From: an uncultured Desulfobacteraceae bacterium
GTDB taxonomy: Bacteria > Desulfobacterota > Desulfobacteria > Desulfobacterales > Desulfatirhabdiaceae
Direction: 5' to 3'
Length of the DNA: 56,015 nucleotides
NCBI GenBank assembly: GCA_903953895.1
Contig: CAJBLH010000184.1
Coordinates: 1-56,015, forward strand
Position numbers and translations under genes: made by a program. Below, one piece after another: positions 8,977 to 18,577 of the stretch. The notes beneath the pieces were generated by a model. That model was given only the letters and a program-made list of their open reading frames with translations, did no database searches and was not told the DNA's origin. Each line of letters starts with the position of its first letter. Position 1 is the first letter of the stretch.

Positions 8977-9213
8977 TTATTTAAGGGTGATAAGATAATA
9001 GGGATGTTTTTGGTCCACGAGCGTGTTGCGGGTCATGCGACACCAGGCCGGCAGTTCCATGGGCGCCCCCGGATCCCGTGAGACCACCAGAACACGGTAA
9101 CCTGAAGGCTGGGTTCGGAGATAGAGATGCAGGTTGATGATCACCCTGCCGCAGGTCTCCTCGCCGCCGTCAAATTCGTCGTCAAACTGCCAGTCGGGGA
9201 TTTCTCGGTCCAT
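8977..9213 (-). CDS. Small TusA/SirA-like protein
   Basis: The 78 residues contain FDGGEETCG (Cys21) and PAWCRM (Cys58). These match, with nearly equal spacing, the first domain of the TusA-OsmC fusion two genes downstream. TusA proteins relay sulfur as a persulfide on a Cys near the N-terminal helix; here the Cys is followed by Gly rather than the usual Pro. The Shine-Dalgarno site is weak. It is the first gene of the minus-strand sulfur operon. The family match is by pattern and is fairly distant. Confidence 0.65.
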   Translation of the reverse strand: MDREIPDWQFDDEFDGGEETCGRVIINLHLYLRTQPSGYRVLVVSRDPGAPMELPAWCRMTRNTLVDQKHPYYLITLK

Positions 9214-9874
9214 TGCTGTTTGTATCCATTGGGATATAAAAAAAATCGGTTATTATGGCATAATCAATTCAATCTTCTGTCATATCTCTGCGAATGTGTC
9301 AAATTCACTTTATCTATAATATATCGTACATTATCACCATTGGTTATAGCTTTGAATATCGGATTGACAAACCCGACGATGTGATATATTGAAATTTTGA
9401 TTCGTTTCGGACTCTGAATCGATTTCCATAATTTTCTTAAAACATGCGGTCGTTTTTTTGTGCCGTCAGAAATCCGGGACCTGAAATAACAGTGTCGTAT
9501 TCGCAGGCAAAGCCCATAGTGCTTTGCCTGACTTCTTTAAATAAAGAAAAGTTTCAAGGCTTCCATCATGTATCCATTTTTCGGCTTTACCTGAGATAGT
9601 TTGAAGAACGCCACCCGTGTTGGTGGGCGCAGGATAAGACCGAAAGATCATGTCTCTGGTTAGTTCGTAGCCGGTTGTTTTTTCCTTCCTTTCGTCTTTC
9701 CTGAACATTTCTTCCTGATTGATTTATTTTTGTCGTCGGTCCACAGGGGATACCTGCGTTCCGGCAGGCGCTCCGTTGACCTCTATTCAGTGGTTGAAAG
9801 CGCTTTTGCGCCGTATTGGGCCGGAAAAACAGGCTTTCTTCTTTGCGGGGTTTGTCCGGGAACAAGGAGGAAAA
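9214..9874. other. Intergenic region, no confident gene
   Basis: The first 200 bases are AT-rich and should hold the promoter of the minus-strand sulfur operon, though no convincing -35/-10 pair stands out. A 10-bp inverted repeat (CAGGCAAAGC / GCTTTGCCTG) lies at 9504-9530. An 80-codon minus-strand frame (9466-9708) has an AGGAAG site before its ATG but resembles nothing I recognise. Confidence 0.4.
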
Positions 9875-10351
9875 TTGATTCGTTGTGTTTACAGAAGTCC
9901 AAAATTCGACAGGCAACTGGTTTCGCTTCGCAAAGCCGGCAAAAAAGCCGCTATCGCTGCCGGCAAGGCGGACGGGATTGTCCACAGGCTGATACAGGGT
10001 TGCCGTCTCCCCGATGAAAACAGGATGGTCACCAACAATGGCGAATACCGGATCAGAAAATGTGTCAAATACGATCTCGGTGGCGGCTATCGTCTAATTA
10101 CCATTTGGCGGGGGGAGCATGTATTTGTTTCGTATATCGGAACGCACGATGAATGCGACCGCTGGATAGAAAACAACAGGCGACTACAGATTGAGGTTCT
10201 CAAGGAACGCAGTCAGGAAATTCCTGTTTCTGAAATAACGTCTGCTGTGAAAATCGAATCCCGTCCCCCGGCGGATGATGATCCCTGTATTTATCCCATT
10301 GATGAAAAATATCTCCGCATGATTTTTTGCGGATTGTCCGGCAGCGTTTGA
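9875..10351 (+). CDS. RelE-like toxin family protein
   Basis: The 158-residue protein has a RelE/ParE-type core: a basic N-terminal helix region, then YRIRKCVKYDLGGGYRL, ITIWRGEHVFVSYIGTHDEC and DRWIENNR. These proteins are mostly mRNA-cleaving toxins. I chose TTG at 9875 because AGGAGG lies just upstream. The C-terminal 45 residues are an extension beyond the usual toxin length of about 90-110. No antitoxin gene is visible on either side, so it is orphaned or has another role. The HdrA remnant starts right at its stop codon. Confidence 0.65.
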   Translation: MIRCVYRSPKFDRQLVSLRKAGKKAAIAAGKADGIVHRLIQGCRLPDENRMVTNNGEYRIRKCVKYDLGGGYRLITIWRGEHVFVSYIGTHDECDRWIENNRRLQIEVLKERSQEIPVSEITSAVKIESRPPADDDPCIYPIDEKYLRMIFCGLSGSV

Positions 10352-11051
10352 GTCGGAACATCAATATCAAACTGCTGACCCTTTCGGAAGTTAAAGAAGT
10401 CCGCGGGGAAATGGGCAATTTTGAGGTTTCGGTGTTTCAGAAAGCCCGCTATGTGGATATGGACAAGTGTATCGCCTGCGGGGCATGTATGGAAAAATGT
10501 CCCAAAAAAATGCGGCAACTGTGAAAAAAACTGTCCGGCCGGCGCTATCAATTATGCGGATACCGATAAGCATCTGACCCTTCGGGTCGGCTCGATCAAT
10601 TCTGGCGCCGGGGTTCAAGGTTTACGATCCCAGGCTGGAATGCACCATATTCTACATGGACATGCGCACCCACGGCAAAGGATTTGAAAACTGCTACAAT
10701 CAGGCCCGGGAGAAATACGGCATCCGGTTTGTCCGCTGCCGCATTCATTCGGTTTACGGCCAGACCGGAGAAAACAAAGGCCAGGTTATCGATTATGTCG
10801 ATGAATCCACCGGCAAATGGATCCGGAGCATCCATGACATGGTCGTACTTTCCGTGGGCATGGAGATTTCAGAGAAAGTCATGCGGCTGGCGGTTCAGTT
10901 GGACGTGGAACTGACCGGCGGCGGTTTTTGTAAGACCGGCTCCTTCAATCCGGTTACGACCAGTCGGAACGGTGTTTTTGTCTGCGGCGCATTTCAAGGT
11001 CCCAATGACATTCCGGAATCCCAGTTAATGGCCATGATCGCCAGTGCATAA
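10346..11051 (+). pseudogene. HdrA-like (heterodisulfide reductase subunit A) gene remnant
   Basis: HdrA is the FAD and Fe-S subunit of heterodisulfide reductase-type electron-bifurcating complexes. Here it survives as pieces in different frames: NIKLLTLSEVKEVRGEMGNF and CIACGACMEKCPKK; then, after an A7 run with a frame change and a loss of about 40 codons, CGNCEKNCPAGAINY; then another frame change into ILAPGFKVYDP, MDMRTHGKGFENCY and FVCGAFQGPNDIPES. The N-terminal FAD-binding part is gone. Multiple independent lesions make it non-functional. Confidence 0.85.
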
Positions 11052-11069
11052 AACATAGTAAAGGATAAT

Positions 11070-11631
11070 TCGGCGTCGCTGGATCTGGCCAATTCCGGAT
11101 ACCTGGTATATCTGGTGGAAAGCAAACCGGCCATCGGCGGGGTGATGGCCCAGCTCGACAAAACCTTTCCCACCAACGATTGCGCCATGTGCGTCATATC
11201 GCCCAAGCTGGTAGAGGCCGGGCGTCATCTGAACATCGAGCTCTTCACCCTGACGGAAGTCGAGGCGGTCGAGGGCCAGGTCGGGAATTTCACCGTCAAG
11301 CTGCTGGAGTACCCGCGATATGTGGACCTGGCCAAATGTACGTCCTGCGGGGAATGCGCCAAGGCCTGTCCCATCGATACCCCCAATCTGTTCGACGAAG
11401 GGCTGCGGGATCGTAAAGCCACCTATAAACTCTATCCGCAGGGAATGCCCGGCGCATGTGAGTATTCAAGGATATATCGCCCTGATTCATCAGGGAAAAT
11501 ACCGGGAAGCCCATCCGTTTCCCGGCGTTTGCGGCAGGGTCTGTCATCACCCGTGCGAAAGTGCCTGTACGCGCGGGGATGTGGATCAGCCCATGGCCAT
11601 TGAATATCTCCATCGCTTCATTGCAGACTAC
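11070..11631 (+). pseudogene. Second HdrA/GltD-like flavoprotein remnant
   Basis: A second HdrA-type gene fragment starts inside the FAD domain (SLDLANSGYLVYLVESKP) and runs through CAMCVISPKLVEAGRHLNI, CTSCGECAKACPIDTPNLF and YPQGMPGA. It then shifts frame into CPAHVSIQGYIALIHQGKYREA and FPGVCGRVCHHPCESACTRGD, a GltD-like Fe-S segment that in intact relatives follows the HdrA ferredoxin domain. Short in-frame pieces are missing at both joins. It is cut off at the MITE boundary. The cysteines at ligand positions are Cys, not Sec. Confidence 0.85.
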
Positions 11632-11767
11632 GGCTACCCACATAAGGCGGGACACTTTTGATGCGGCTCATCACTCAAATACCGGAATTGCCCCTGTCTA
11701 GACGCAGTAGGTCGGTTGCTCCCGTAAGCCCTTGTAAGTAAAATTGTCCCGGCTTATGTGGGTAGCC
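11632..11767. mobile_element. MITE-like element, 136 bp with 23-bp terminal inverted repeats
   Basis: The ends are GGCTACCCACATAAGGCGGG... at 11632-11654 and its reverse complement at 11745-11767 with a single mismatch. The 90-base interior has no reading frame. A short element with long near-perfect inverted ends and no transposase is typical of a non-autonomous IS derivative. I see no clear target duplication. It sits at the junction of the HdrA-like and MetV-like remnants. Confidence 0.7.
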
Positions 11768-12015
11768 ATTATTTTGACGGCTTATGCCCGGTGGCCCGGT
11801 GTTCCAAAAGCCTGATGAACGGCCCCTGTGGCGGCAGCGCCCAAGGGGTGTGCGAAATCAGCAAAGAGGTTCCCTGCATCTGGGATATGATCGTCCGAAA
11901 GAAAACCGAGCAGGGGAGATTGAACGATCTGCTCCACTACACCCCCGCCAAGGACTGGCGCACATCCCGGAACGGCGGTCTCCGTAAATCCATCAGGGAG
12001 GAGCTGACCCAATGA
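11768..12015 (+). pseudogene. MetV-like (MTHFR_C) C-terminal remnant
   Basis: About 80 codons match the C-terminal domain found in MetV and in fused methylenetetrahydrofolate reductases: LCPVARCSKSLMNGPCGGS, a PCIWDMI block and KDWRTSRNGG. The N-terminal 120 or more residues of a normal MetV are absent, replaced by the MITE. It overlaps the start of the metF remnant by an ATGA, so the two were once co-translated. Confidence 0.8.
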
Positions 12016-12537
12016 ACGATATCAAATCCGGAAGCAACCTCGAAAAAGTTTTGAAATCAGGTCATTTCGCCTTTACCGGCAAGTGCGGTCCGCCCAAAGG
12101 CGCCAATGTGCATCATCTCAAGGAGAAAATCGCCTTTCTTAAAGGAAACGTGGATGCCGTCAACATTACCGACAACCAGACGGCCGTGGTCAGAATGTCG
12201 AGCTGGGCCGCCTCTGCCCTGTCCATTCAGGAAGGGGTGGAGCCAAATTTTCAGATGGTTTGCCGGTACCGCAACCGCCTGGCCATGATGAGCGATATTC
12301 TGGGTGTTTATGCCCTGGGCGTCCGGAACATGCTCTGTCTTTATCATCCAGCGGCTGCGCGGCGCCGGCAAGGGAAAAGCCGCCGAAGAAGGTATCAAGA
12401 TCGCCATCGAGCAGATCGAGGAGTTCAAGGAGATGAATGGTGTTGCCGGCGTGCATCTCATGGCCATTGAATGGGAGCACCGGGTGGCGGAAATCGCGGA
12501 GCGGGCCAGGATGCTGCCGCGGCCCGTAATCCCCTGA
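12012..12537 (+). pseudogene. metF: metF (methylenetetrahydrofolate reductase) with internal deletion and frameshift
   Basis: The first 110 codons read as the N-terminal part of MetF (GKCGPPKGANV, VDAVNITDNQTAVVRMSS, GVRNMLCL). The frame then jumps into the C-terminal end (GIKIAIEQIEEF, GVAGVHLMAIEWEHRV, RPVIP, stop). At least 100 codons of the barrel are missing, including much of the FAD site. With the HdrA and MetV remnants upstream, this was probably a MetF-MetV-HdrA unit of the Wood-Ljungdahl methyl branch; an intact copy may exist elsewhere in the genome. Confidence 0.85.
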
Positions 12538-12617
12538 GCATAATGATGCCGTGATGTTCATCTGAAATTTCGGGAATATTTGCCGGAATTGAGAAAAGCC
12601 GAAGCGCCGAAATAACG

Positions 12618-12666
12618 AAACGGGGGATTGATCCATGTCATTTGCGCATGGATCAATCCCCCGTTT
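12618..12666. terminator. Strong symmetrical terminator hairpin
   Basis: A perfect 20-bp stem (12618-12637 with 12647-12666) closes a nine-base loop and has A and T runs at its ends. It follows the metF remnant by 80 bases and could act in both directions. Confidence 0.85.
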
Positions 12667-12738
12667 TCTTTGAATGTCACATCCCGATCCGGATGCACAC
12701 ATGACAATCCGGGAAGTAATATCATTGCGTTTTTGTGT

Positions 12739-12972
12739 AATTCAGACCTCGTTAATTAAAAAATGCGACGGTTTTTATTTGTAATAAAATCAAATAGTAA
12801 TGGTCATTTTATCTATATTGGACATTTTAAATTTCTTACAGCCACCATAGCACCTATATATTGATGCTATTAATCAATAAAACACCATATGATGTAGATG
12901 AACAGAAATAATATGGCTGATTTTGTCCATAATTTTGATGGAAATTGACTCGTTTTTAAAGAGGTCTGAATT
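12739..12972. repeat. AT-rich segment bounded by a 12-bp inverted repeat
   Basis: AATTCAGACCTC at 12739-12750 is matched by its exact reverse complement at 12961-12972. The 210 bases between are very AT-rich and have no gene. It may be a decayed MITE or an insertion upstream of selD. Chance is possible. Confidence 0.35.
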
Positions 12973-13057
12973 GGTGTACATATTACGGACCCATGGGGGC
13001 CACAATGTATTGGCCGTACAAAAAGGCATCGTACCGTATCATGAATAAACAGTATCC

Positions 13058-14113
13058 ATGAAAACCACGATAGATACACTTCATCTCCGATTAACCGAAA
13101 CCGTAAAAGGCGCCGGCTGAGCATCCAAACTGCCTCCGGGGGACCTGGAGAAGGCGCTGTGCGGGATGGTGTTTCCCACCAATGCCAATGTGCTGGTCGG
13201 GCTGGACTGCGCGGATGACGCCGGCGTCTATCGCGTATCCGATGACCTGGCCCTGATTCAAGCCGTCGATTTTTTCACGCCGATTGTGGATGATCCCTAT
13301 GCATTCGGTCAGATTGCCGCCGCCAATGCCCTGAGCGACATCTACGCCATGGGCGGCATTCCCAAAACCGCCATGAACCTGGTGGCCTTTCCCTTAAAAA
13401 CAATGGATATTTCCGTGCTCCGGCAGATCATTCAGGGCGGCCTGGACAAATTGACCGAGGCCGGGGTCGTGCTGATCGGTGGACACAGCATCGAAGACAG
13501 CGAGTTGAAATACGGACTGTCGGTTACCGGATTCATCCATCCCAGCCGGGTACTGACCAAAAAAACGATCCGCCCGGGGGACCGGCTGATTCTGACCAAG
13601 CCCCTGAGTACCGGCATCGTCAACACCGCGATCAAAGGGGGGCTGGCGTCTTCATCCGTCATCGAAAGCACGATTCGCTTGATGGCGACCCTGAATCGCC
13701 GGGCCGCCGAGATCATGAGCGACTACCCGGTCAGCGCCTGCACGGTCATCACGGGTTTCGGCCTGATCGGCCATCTGGCCGAAATGGTAGCAGGTTCTGG
13801 ATTTGGCATGACAATTTATGCATCAATGCTTCCCGTCATCCCGGAAGCCAGGGAATATGCCGCCATGGGCCTGGTGCCGGCGGGCGCTTACAAAAACAGG
13901 GAATTCCGGGAAAACATGGTGACCTTCGGCCCGCAAGTGGATCGGGTCCTGCAGGATATTTCTTTTGATCCCCAAACCTCCGGCGGCCTCTTGATCAGCA
14001 TTCCCGGTGCTCAGGCGGATGCGCTTCTGGCCGGACTGAAAGATCGCGGCATCCCCCACGCCGCGATCATCGGGGAAGTGACAGATGCGCCAGAACATAT
14101 TTCGGTGATTTAG
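13058..14113 (+). CDS. selD: Selenide, water dikinase SelD, itself a selenoprotein
   Basis: SelD makes selenophosphate from selenide and ATP for Sec-tRNA synthesis. Read from ATG 13058 the protein has 351 residues, with TGA at codon 21 (13118-13120) in the motif KGAG-Sec-ASK; the catalytic Lys is residue 24. After the TGA the frame stays open to the end with family blocks such as DDAGVY, VDFFTPIVDDPY, NALSDIYAMGG, GGHSIEDSE and DPQTSGGLL. A start at 13166 would remove the active site. A short stem with a G-rich loop about 18 nt past the TGA could serve as the SECIS. It proves Sec use by this organism. Confidence 0.93.
13118..13160 (+). promoter_or_regulatory. selD recoded TGA and candidate bSECIS
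   Basis: After the TGA, CTCC and GGAG close a loop GGGGGACCT, with flanking GCC/GGC able to extend the stem around a bulge. The first loop G is 18 nt from the TGA, within the spacing used by SelB. Confidence 0.6.
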
Positions 14114-14462
14114 CTGCTACATTTTCCATCTTGCATATTCACGCCTGAAAGCTGTCCATTCCGAATCTCTCTATCGGATGTGTTCTGAAAACGATTCCTG
14201 CTGTTTCTATTCCATTAAAAAAATTGACAAATGTTCCTGAAATAACATACAGGAATACTTGCCGGATTAAATTCAACAATCGGTGATGCTGTTCAAACTC
14301 AATGGTTACAGTAGTGAACTGCACGAATCCCATGATTGAGCTTCCAGGGGGGCAACATTGCTGCAGGTTGACTCGTATGGATCGTCTTTAGATGGCTTCC
14401 AGGCAAGAAGAGTCAGTCAATACGCTTTAGCCCTGATGAAATTCAAAATATTGAGGTAAATT
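14114..14462. other. Intergenic region, nothing recognised
   Basis: No gene, RNA or clear terminator is visible. The last 15 bases contain a GAGG site for the downstream gene. Confidence 0.4.
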
Positions 14463-14723
14463 ATGGCGAATATAGGATCAAAAAAAAGACCCATCGTAGC
14501 TCGCGTTCACACGGAAGAACGCGCTCAGTATGTTGCGGAAACATGCAAGGCTCACGGATGGCATTTCATCATCGGTTTTGAAATGGATAAACCAGAGGAT
14601 ATTTCCGATTTGGAAAAAGCGTTAAATCCGCCGCAACCGCTTATCTCAACGAAAGTAGGGAGGAACGATCCATGCCCATGTGGCAGTGGAAAGAAATACA
14701 AGAAATGCTGTGGAGCAGCGTGA
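14463..14723 (+). CDS. SEC-C motif metal-binding protein (PBPRA1643-like)
   Basis: This 86-residue protein ends in the SEC-C zinc motif ([19 protein letters not shown]), known from the SecA C-terminus and many small proteins. The N-terminal 60 residues match a small family of proteins that join a short domain ([22 protein letters not shown]) to this motif. The name SEC-C is unrelated to selenocysteine. Function is not known. A GAGG site precedes the ATG. It stands just before the restriction operon. Confidence 0.8.
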   Translation: MANIGSKKRPIVARVHTEERAQYVAETCKAHGWHFIIGFEMDKPEDISDLEKALNPPQPLISTKVGRNDPCPCGSGKKYKKCCGAA

Positions 14724-14806
14724 TTCTATACCAAAAGATTGGTAGACTCCGTGCCGAGCGAAAAATATGATGGATTTTATCTGTAAAGGCAGGAGATATA
14801 CGATAC

Positions 14807-16330
14807 GTGTCTGAAAACAACGAACTGGAAAAAACCCTGTGGGCGGCTGCGGACAAACTCCGTTCGAACATGGATGCTTCTGAGTACAAGCATATTGTTC
14901 TCGGCCTGATCTTTTTGAAATACATCTCGGATGCCTTCAACGATCTGTACGAGCAGCTCAAAGCAGGTGAAGGGGAGTTTGAAGGGGCCGACCCGGAAGA
15001 TGCCGATGAATACCTGGCTCACAATAGCTTCTTCGTGCCGGAAAAGGCCCGCTGGCAGTTTTTGCAGGATCGTGCCAAACAGCCGGAGATCGGTAAATGG
15101 CTCGACGAGGCGATGGATGCCATCGAAAAGATCAATCCGTCACTCAAGGGGGTGCTTCCCAAGATCTACGCAGATCCGGAACTGAACAAGCAGCGCCTGG
15201 GCGAAATCATCGATCTCATCGGCACCATCGGCTTCAACCAGAGCGGCCACAAGGCCAAGGATCTTCTGGGCCGGGTGTATGAATATTTTCTCGGTCAATT
15301 CGCCAATGCCGAAGGGAAGAAGGGAGGGCAGTTCTGGACGCCGGCAAGCATTGTCAAAGTGCTGGTCGCCATGCTCGAACCCTACCATGGACGGGTTTAT
15401 GATGGATGCTGCGGCAGCGGCGGTATGTTCGTACAAAGCGAACGCTTCGTGGAGGAACATCAGGGCAACGTCAAGAACCTGTCCATTTATGGTCAGGAAT
15501 CCAACCCCACCACCCTGCGTCTTGCCAAGATGAATCTGGCAATTCGCGGCATCGATGCCTGCATCGAGTTGGGCGATACTTTTCTAAATGATAAACACAA
15601 GGATATGAAGGCCGACTTTATCCTTGCCAATCCCCCCTTTAATGTGAGCGACTGGAGCGGTGAACACCTGCGGGAGGATAGCCGTTGGAAATTCGGCGTT
15701 CCGCCAACGGGCAACGCCAACTACGCTTGGTTGCAGCACTTCGTCCACAAGCTCAGCCCCAGCGGAACGGCGGGGATTGTGCTAGCCAACGGCAGTATGA
15801 ACTCCAACTCCGGCGGCGAGGGAGAGATCCGCAAAAACATGATCGAGGCAGGTCTGATTGACTGCATGGTGGCTCTGCCGGCCCAGCTTTTTTACAACAC
15901 CATGATCCCCGCCTGTCTCTGGTTTCTGGCCCGAAACAAGACCAACGGCAAATTCCGTAACCGTTCGGACGATATTCTCTTTATCGACGCCCGCAAGATA
16001 GGCTCCATGATCAACCGCCGTAACAAGGAGTTTTCGGACGAAGACATTGCCCAGATAACCGATACCTATCACGCGTGGCGCAATATCGGCGGACGGTATG
16101 AAGACAAGGCCGGCTTCTGTAAAGCTGCGACCCTCGAAGAAGTTCGAAAAAACAACTACGTACTCATGCCGGGCCGATATGTCGGCACCGAGGCGGAAGA
16201 GGATGATGGCATCCCCTTTGATGAAAAGATGAACGCCCTCACAGCGAGACTGGCCGAGCAGTTTGCACGGGGCAGTGAACTGGAGAAGATCATCCGGGAG
16301 AACTTGAAAGGGATTGGGTATGAGTTCTGA
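14807..16330 (+). CDS. hsdM: Type I restriction-modification system DNA methyltransferase subunit HsdM
   Basis: The 507-residue protein has the N-terminal helical HsdM domain ([20 protein letters not shown]), then [11 protein letters not shown], the SAM-binding motif [12 protein letters not shown] and the catalytic NPPF in [12 protein letters not shown]. It methylates adenine in the site chosen by HsdS. The GTG start at 14807 is preceded by AGGAGA about 10 bases upstream. It opens a six-gene unit whose genes all overlap; the next one starts inside its last codons. Length and motifs look intact. Confidence 0.93.
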   Translation: MSENNELEKTLWAAADKLRSNMDASEYKHIVLGLIFLKYISDAFNDLYEQLKAGEGEFEGADPEDADEYLAHNSFFVPEKARWQFLQDRAKQPEIGKWLDEAMDAIEKINPSLKGVLPKIYADPELNKQRLGEIIDLIGTIGFNQSGHKAKDLLGRVYEYFLGQFANAEGKKGGQFWTPASIVKVLVAMLEPYHGRVYDGCCGSGGMFVQSERFVEEHQGNVKNLSIYGQESNPTTLRLAKMNLAIRGIDACIELGDTFLNDKHKDMKADFILANPPFNVSDWSGEHLREDSRWKFGVPPTGNANYAWLQHFVHKLSPSGTAGIVLANGSMNSNSGGEGEIRKNMIEAGLIDCMVALPAQLFYNTMIPACLWFLARNKTNGKFRNRSDDILFIDARKIGSMINRRNKEFSDEDIAQITDTYHAWRNIGGRYEDKAGFCKAATLEEVRKNNYVLMPGRYVGTEAEEDDGIPFDEKMNALTARLAEQFARGSELEKIIRENLKGIGYEF

Positions 16331-17432
16331 TCTGGCCTTTTACGGCAGTCTTCTGACCGAGATCAAGGATCGGATCCGTCAGGCCCAGACACGCGCCGCT
16401 CTTTCCGCCAATTCAGAGATGATCGCGATGTATTGGGATATCGGTCGGATGATTCATCTGAGACAACAGATGGAGGGCTGGGGCGCTGGAGTCATTCCCC
16501 GGCTGACCGTCGATCTTAAAAACGAGCTGCCTGAGATCAAAGGGTTCTCCGAGCGGAATATTAAACGGATGTTAACCTTTTTCCGTGAATACCCGATATT
16601 CGGAATTGTGCCACGACCCGTGGCACAATTGGGCGGCACGGACAATCTGATGGAAAAAGTGCCGCAGCCTGTGGCACAAATGCTTGAAAGCAGCCCAAAT
16701 TTGCAGCAGCTCGCTGCAAAAATTCCATGGGGTCACAATATTCTGCTGATGGAGAAGATCAAAGACCTGCCCATCCGCCTCTGGTACATGCAGCAGACCA
16801 TCGAGCAGGGTTGGAGCCGGGATACGCTGGTGGCGATGATCAAGAGCAAAGTCCATGACCGACAGGAACAGGCGGTCAGTAATTTCTCAGTCCGCCTCCC
16901 CGTGCCGCAATCGGAGCTTGCCCGGCAGTTGCTCAAAGACCCCTATATTTTCGACTTTCTGACCCTTGAGGAACCTTTTCATGAGCGAGAACTGGAGACC
17001 GGGCTGATCCGGCACCTGGAGAAATTTCTACTGGAACTTGGGTCCGGCTTTGCCTTCGTCGGACGTCAGTATCATCTGGCAGTGAGTGACAGGGATTTTT
17101 ACCTTGATCTGCTTTTTTATCACCTCAAACTGCGCTGTTTCATCGTTATTGAACTGAAGAAGGGCGACTTCAAACCAGAGTACGCCGGCAAGATGAACTT
17201 TTACTGCTCAGTGGTGGACGACCAGCTCCGGAACGAAACCGATCAACCCACCATCGGCCTGATTCTCTGCCAGACCAAGGACCGCATCCTGGCTGAATAC
17301 AGCCTGCGCGACATCCACAAACCCATCGGAATTTCCGACTATGAGTTGACCCGCGTCCTGCCGGAGAACCTTAAATCCAGCCTGCCGACGGTGGAGGAGA
17401 TTGAAGAGGAGTTGGGAGGGAATTTGGGATGA
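16320..17432 (+). CDS. YhcG/DUF1016 family PD-(D/E)xK nuclease
   Basis: The 370-residue protein has the N-terminal DUF1016 helical region ([24 protein letters not shown]) and a C-terminal nuclease-like fold with [30 protein letters not shown], which supplies the D...ExK core. YhcG-type genes are often found within type I restriction operons. ATG 16320 overlaps the end of hsdM by 11 bases and was preferred over a TTG six bases earlier. Its role is not established; it may add a nuclease activity to the system. Confidence 0.85.
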   Translation: MSSDLAFYGSLLTEIKDRIRQAQTRAALSANSEMIAMYWDIGRMIHLRQQMEGWGAGVIPRLTVDLKNELPEIKGFSERNIKRMLTFFREYPIFGIVPRPVAQLGGTDNLMEKVPQPVAQMLESSPNLQQLAAKIPWGHNILLMEKIKDLPIRLWYMQQTIEQGWSRDTLVAMIKSKVHDRQEQAVSNFSVRLPVPQSELARQLLKDPYIFDFLTLEEPFHERELETGLIRHLEKFLLELGSGFAFVGRQYHLAVSDRDFYLDLLFYHLKLRCFIVIELKKGDFKPEYAGKMNFYCSVVDDQLRNETDQPTIGLILCQTKDRILAEYSLRDIHKPIGISDYELTRVLPENLKSSLPTVEEIEEELGGNLG

Positions 17433-18577
17433 GTGCTGAAGGTTGGGAAGCAATTTCACTGGAAGAAGCTATTGAATTTAAAAATGGGAAATCTTCGCAT
17501 GAGAGAAAAGATATAGGTTTAAATCCTGTTTTTGGTGGCAATGGGATAATTGGTTATACAGAAGAATCGAACAGCGACTTTGAAACCATAGTTGTAGGTC
17601 GTGTTGGTGCTTACTGTGGCAGTGTATATTACTACAAGGGAAAATGCTGGGTTACTGACAATGCGATTATTGGTAAGGTTAAGCAACCTTATGAGGGTTT
17701 GTACTTGTTCTATTTAATGAAAATGATTGATTTAAATAGTCATAGGACTGGGTCTAGCCAGCCTTTGGTAAATCAGTCAATTTTAAACTCAATACAGGTC
17801 AAAGTCCCACGCAAAAAAGTTACACAAACGCGCATTGCAGCCATCCTCTCCGCGCTGGACGATAAGATCGAACTGAACCGTCAGACCAACGCCACGTTGG
17901 AGGCCATCGCCCAGGCGATTTTCAAGGAATGGTTTGTGGATTTCCGCTTCCCCGGAGCCACCGGTGAAATGCAGGACAGCGAATTCGGCCAGATCCCGAA
18001 AGGGTGGCGGGTTGGGAGGATAGGGGATATTTGTGAACTAAATCCAAAGTTAACCCTGAGAAAAGGCACCATCTCCAAGTACGTTGAAATGAAAAATCTC
18101 TCTCAGTGCTTATTGTCAATTGAGGAGCCAAGAAAGCGTGAATTTGTGTCAGGAAGTAAATTCCAAAATGGAGACACGTTATTTGCAAGAATTACCCCTT
18201 GTCTCGAAAACGGCAAAACAGGCTTTGTTGATTTTCTGACTGATTTGGAAATTGGATGGGGCTCTACAGAATTTATTGTCTTGAGAGGAAGAAATTATAT
18301 CAACCCCTATTTTATTTATTGCTTATCGCGGCTCTCAAATTTTCGCGAATTTGCCATACAATCTATGGTCGGTTCTTCTGGAAGACAACGTGTTGTTGAA
18401 TCCATTCTATCCGATTATCCTACAGTAATTCCTGATCAAGAGACTGTGAATAATTTCTTGAACGTTGTGGAAAAAATGTTTTTTCAAGTGAAAAATAATT
18501 CTGATCAATCCGCCACTGTCGCCAAAATCCGCGACTCCCTTCTTCCCAAACTCATGTCCGGAGAGATCGAAGTATGA
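17429..18577 (+). CDS. hsdS: Type I restriction system specificity subunit HsdS
   Basis: This 382-residue subunit has two target-recognition domains (about residues 1-135 and 190-345), each followed by a conserved helical spacer. The central one includes RIAAILSALDDKIELNRQ and the C-terminal one KIRDSLLPKLMSGEIEV. The TRD sequences are AT-richer than the spacers and the rest of the operon, as expected for exchanged specificity domains. The ATG overlaps the YhcG stop (ATGA). The recognition site cannot be read from sequence. Confidence 0.92.
   Translation: MSAEGWEAISLEEAIEFKNGKSSHERKDIGLNPVFGGNGIIGYTEESNSDFETIVVGRVGAYCGSVYYYKGKCWVTDNAIIGKVKQPYEGLYLFYLMKMIDLNSHRTGSSQPLVNQSILNSIQVKVPRKKVTQTRIAAILSALDDKIELNRQTNATLEAIAQAIFKEWFVDFRFPGATGEMQDSEFGQIPKGWRVGRIGDICELNPKLTLRKGTISKYVEMKNLSQCLLSIEEPRKREFVSGSKFQNGDTLFARITPCLENGKTGFVDFLTDLEIGWGSTEFIVLRGRNYINPYFIYCLSRLSNFREFAIQSMVGSSGRQRVVESILSDYPTVIPDQETVNNFLNVVEKMFFQVKNNSDQSATVAKIRDSLLPKLMSGEIEV

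Noticed and set aside
10519-10524. TGA in the HdrA remnant as selenocysteine
   Set aside because: The TGA appears only because of a frame change at the A7 run; the conserved sequence continues in another frame.
12667-13057. tRNA-Sec (selC) gene upstream of selD
   Set aside because: No long acceptor/T-arm structure or CCA end could be found in either strand.
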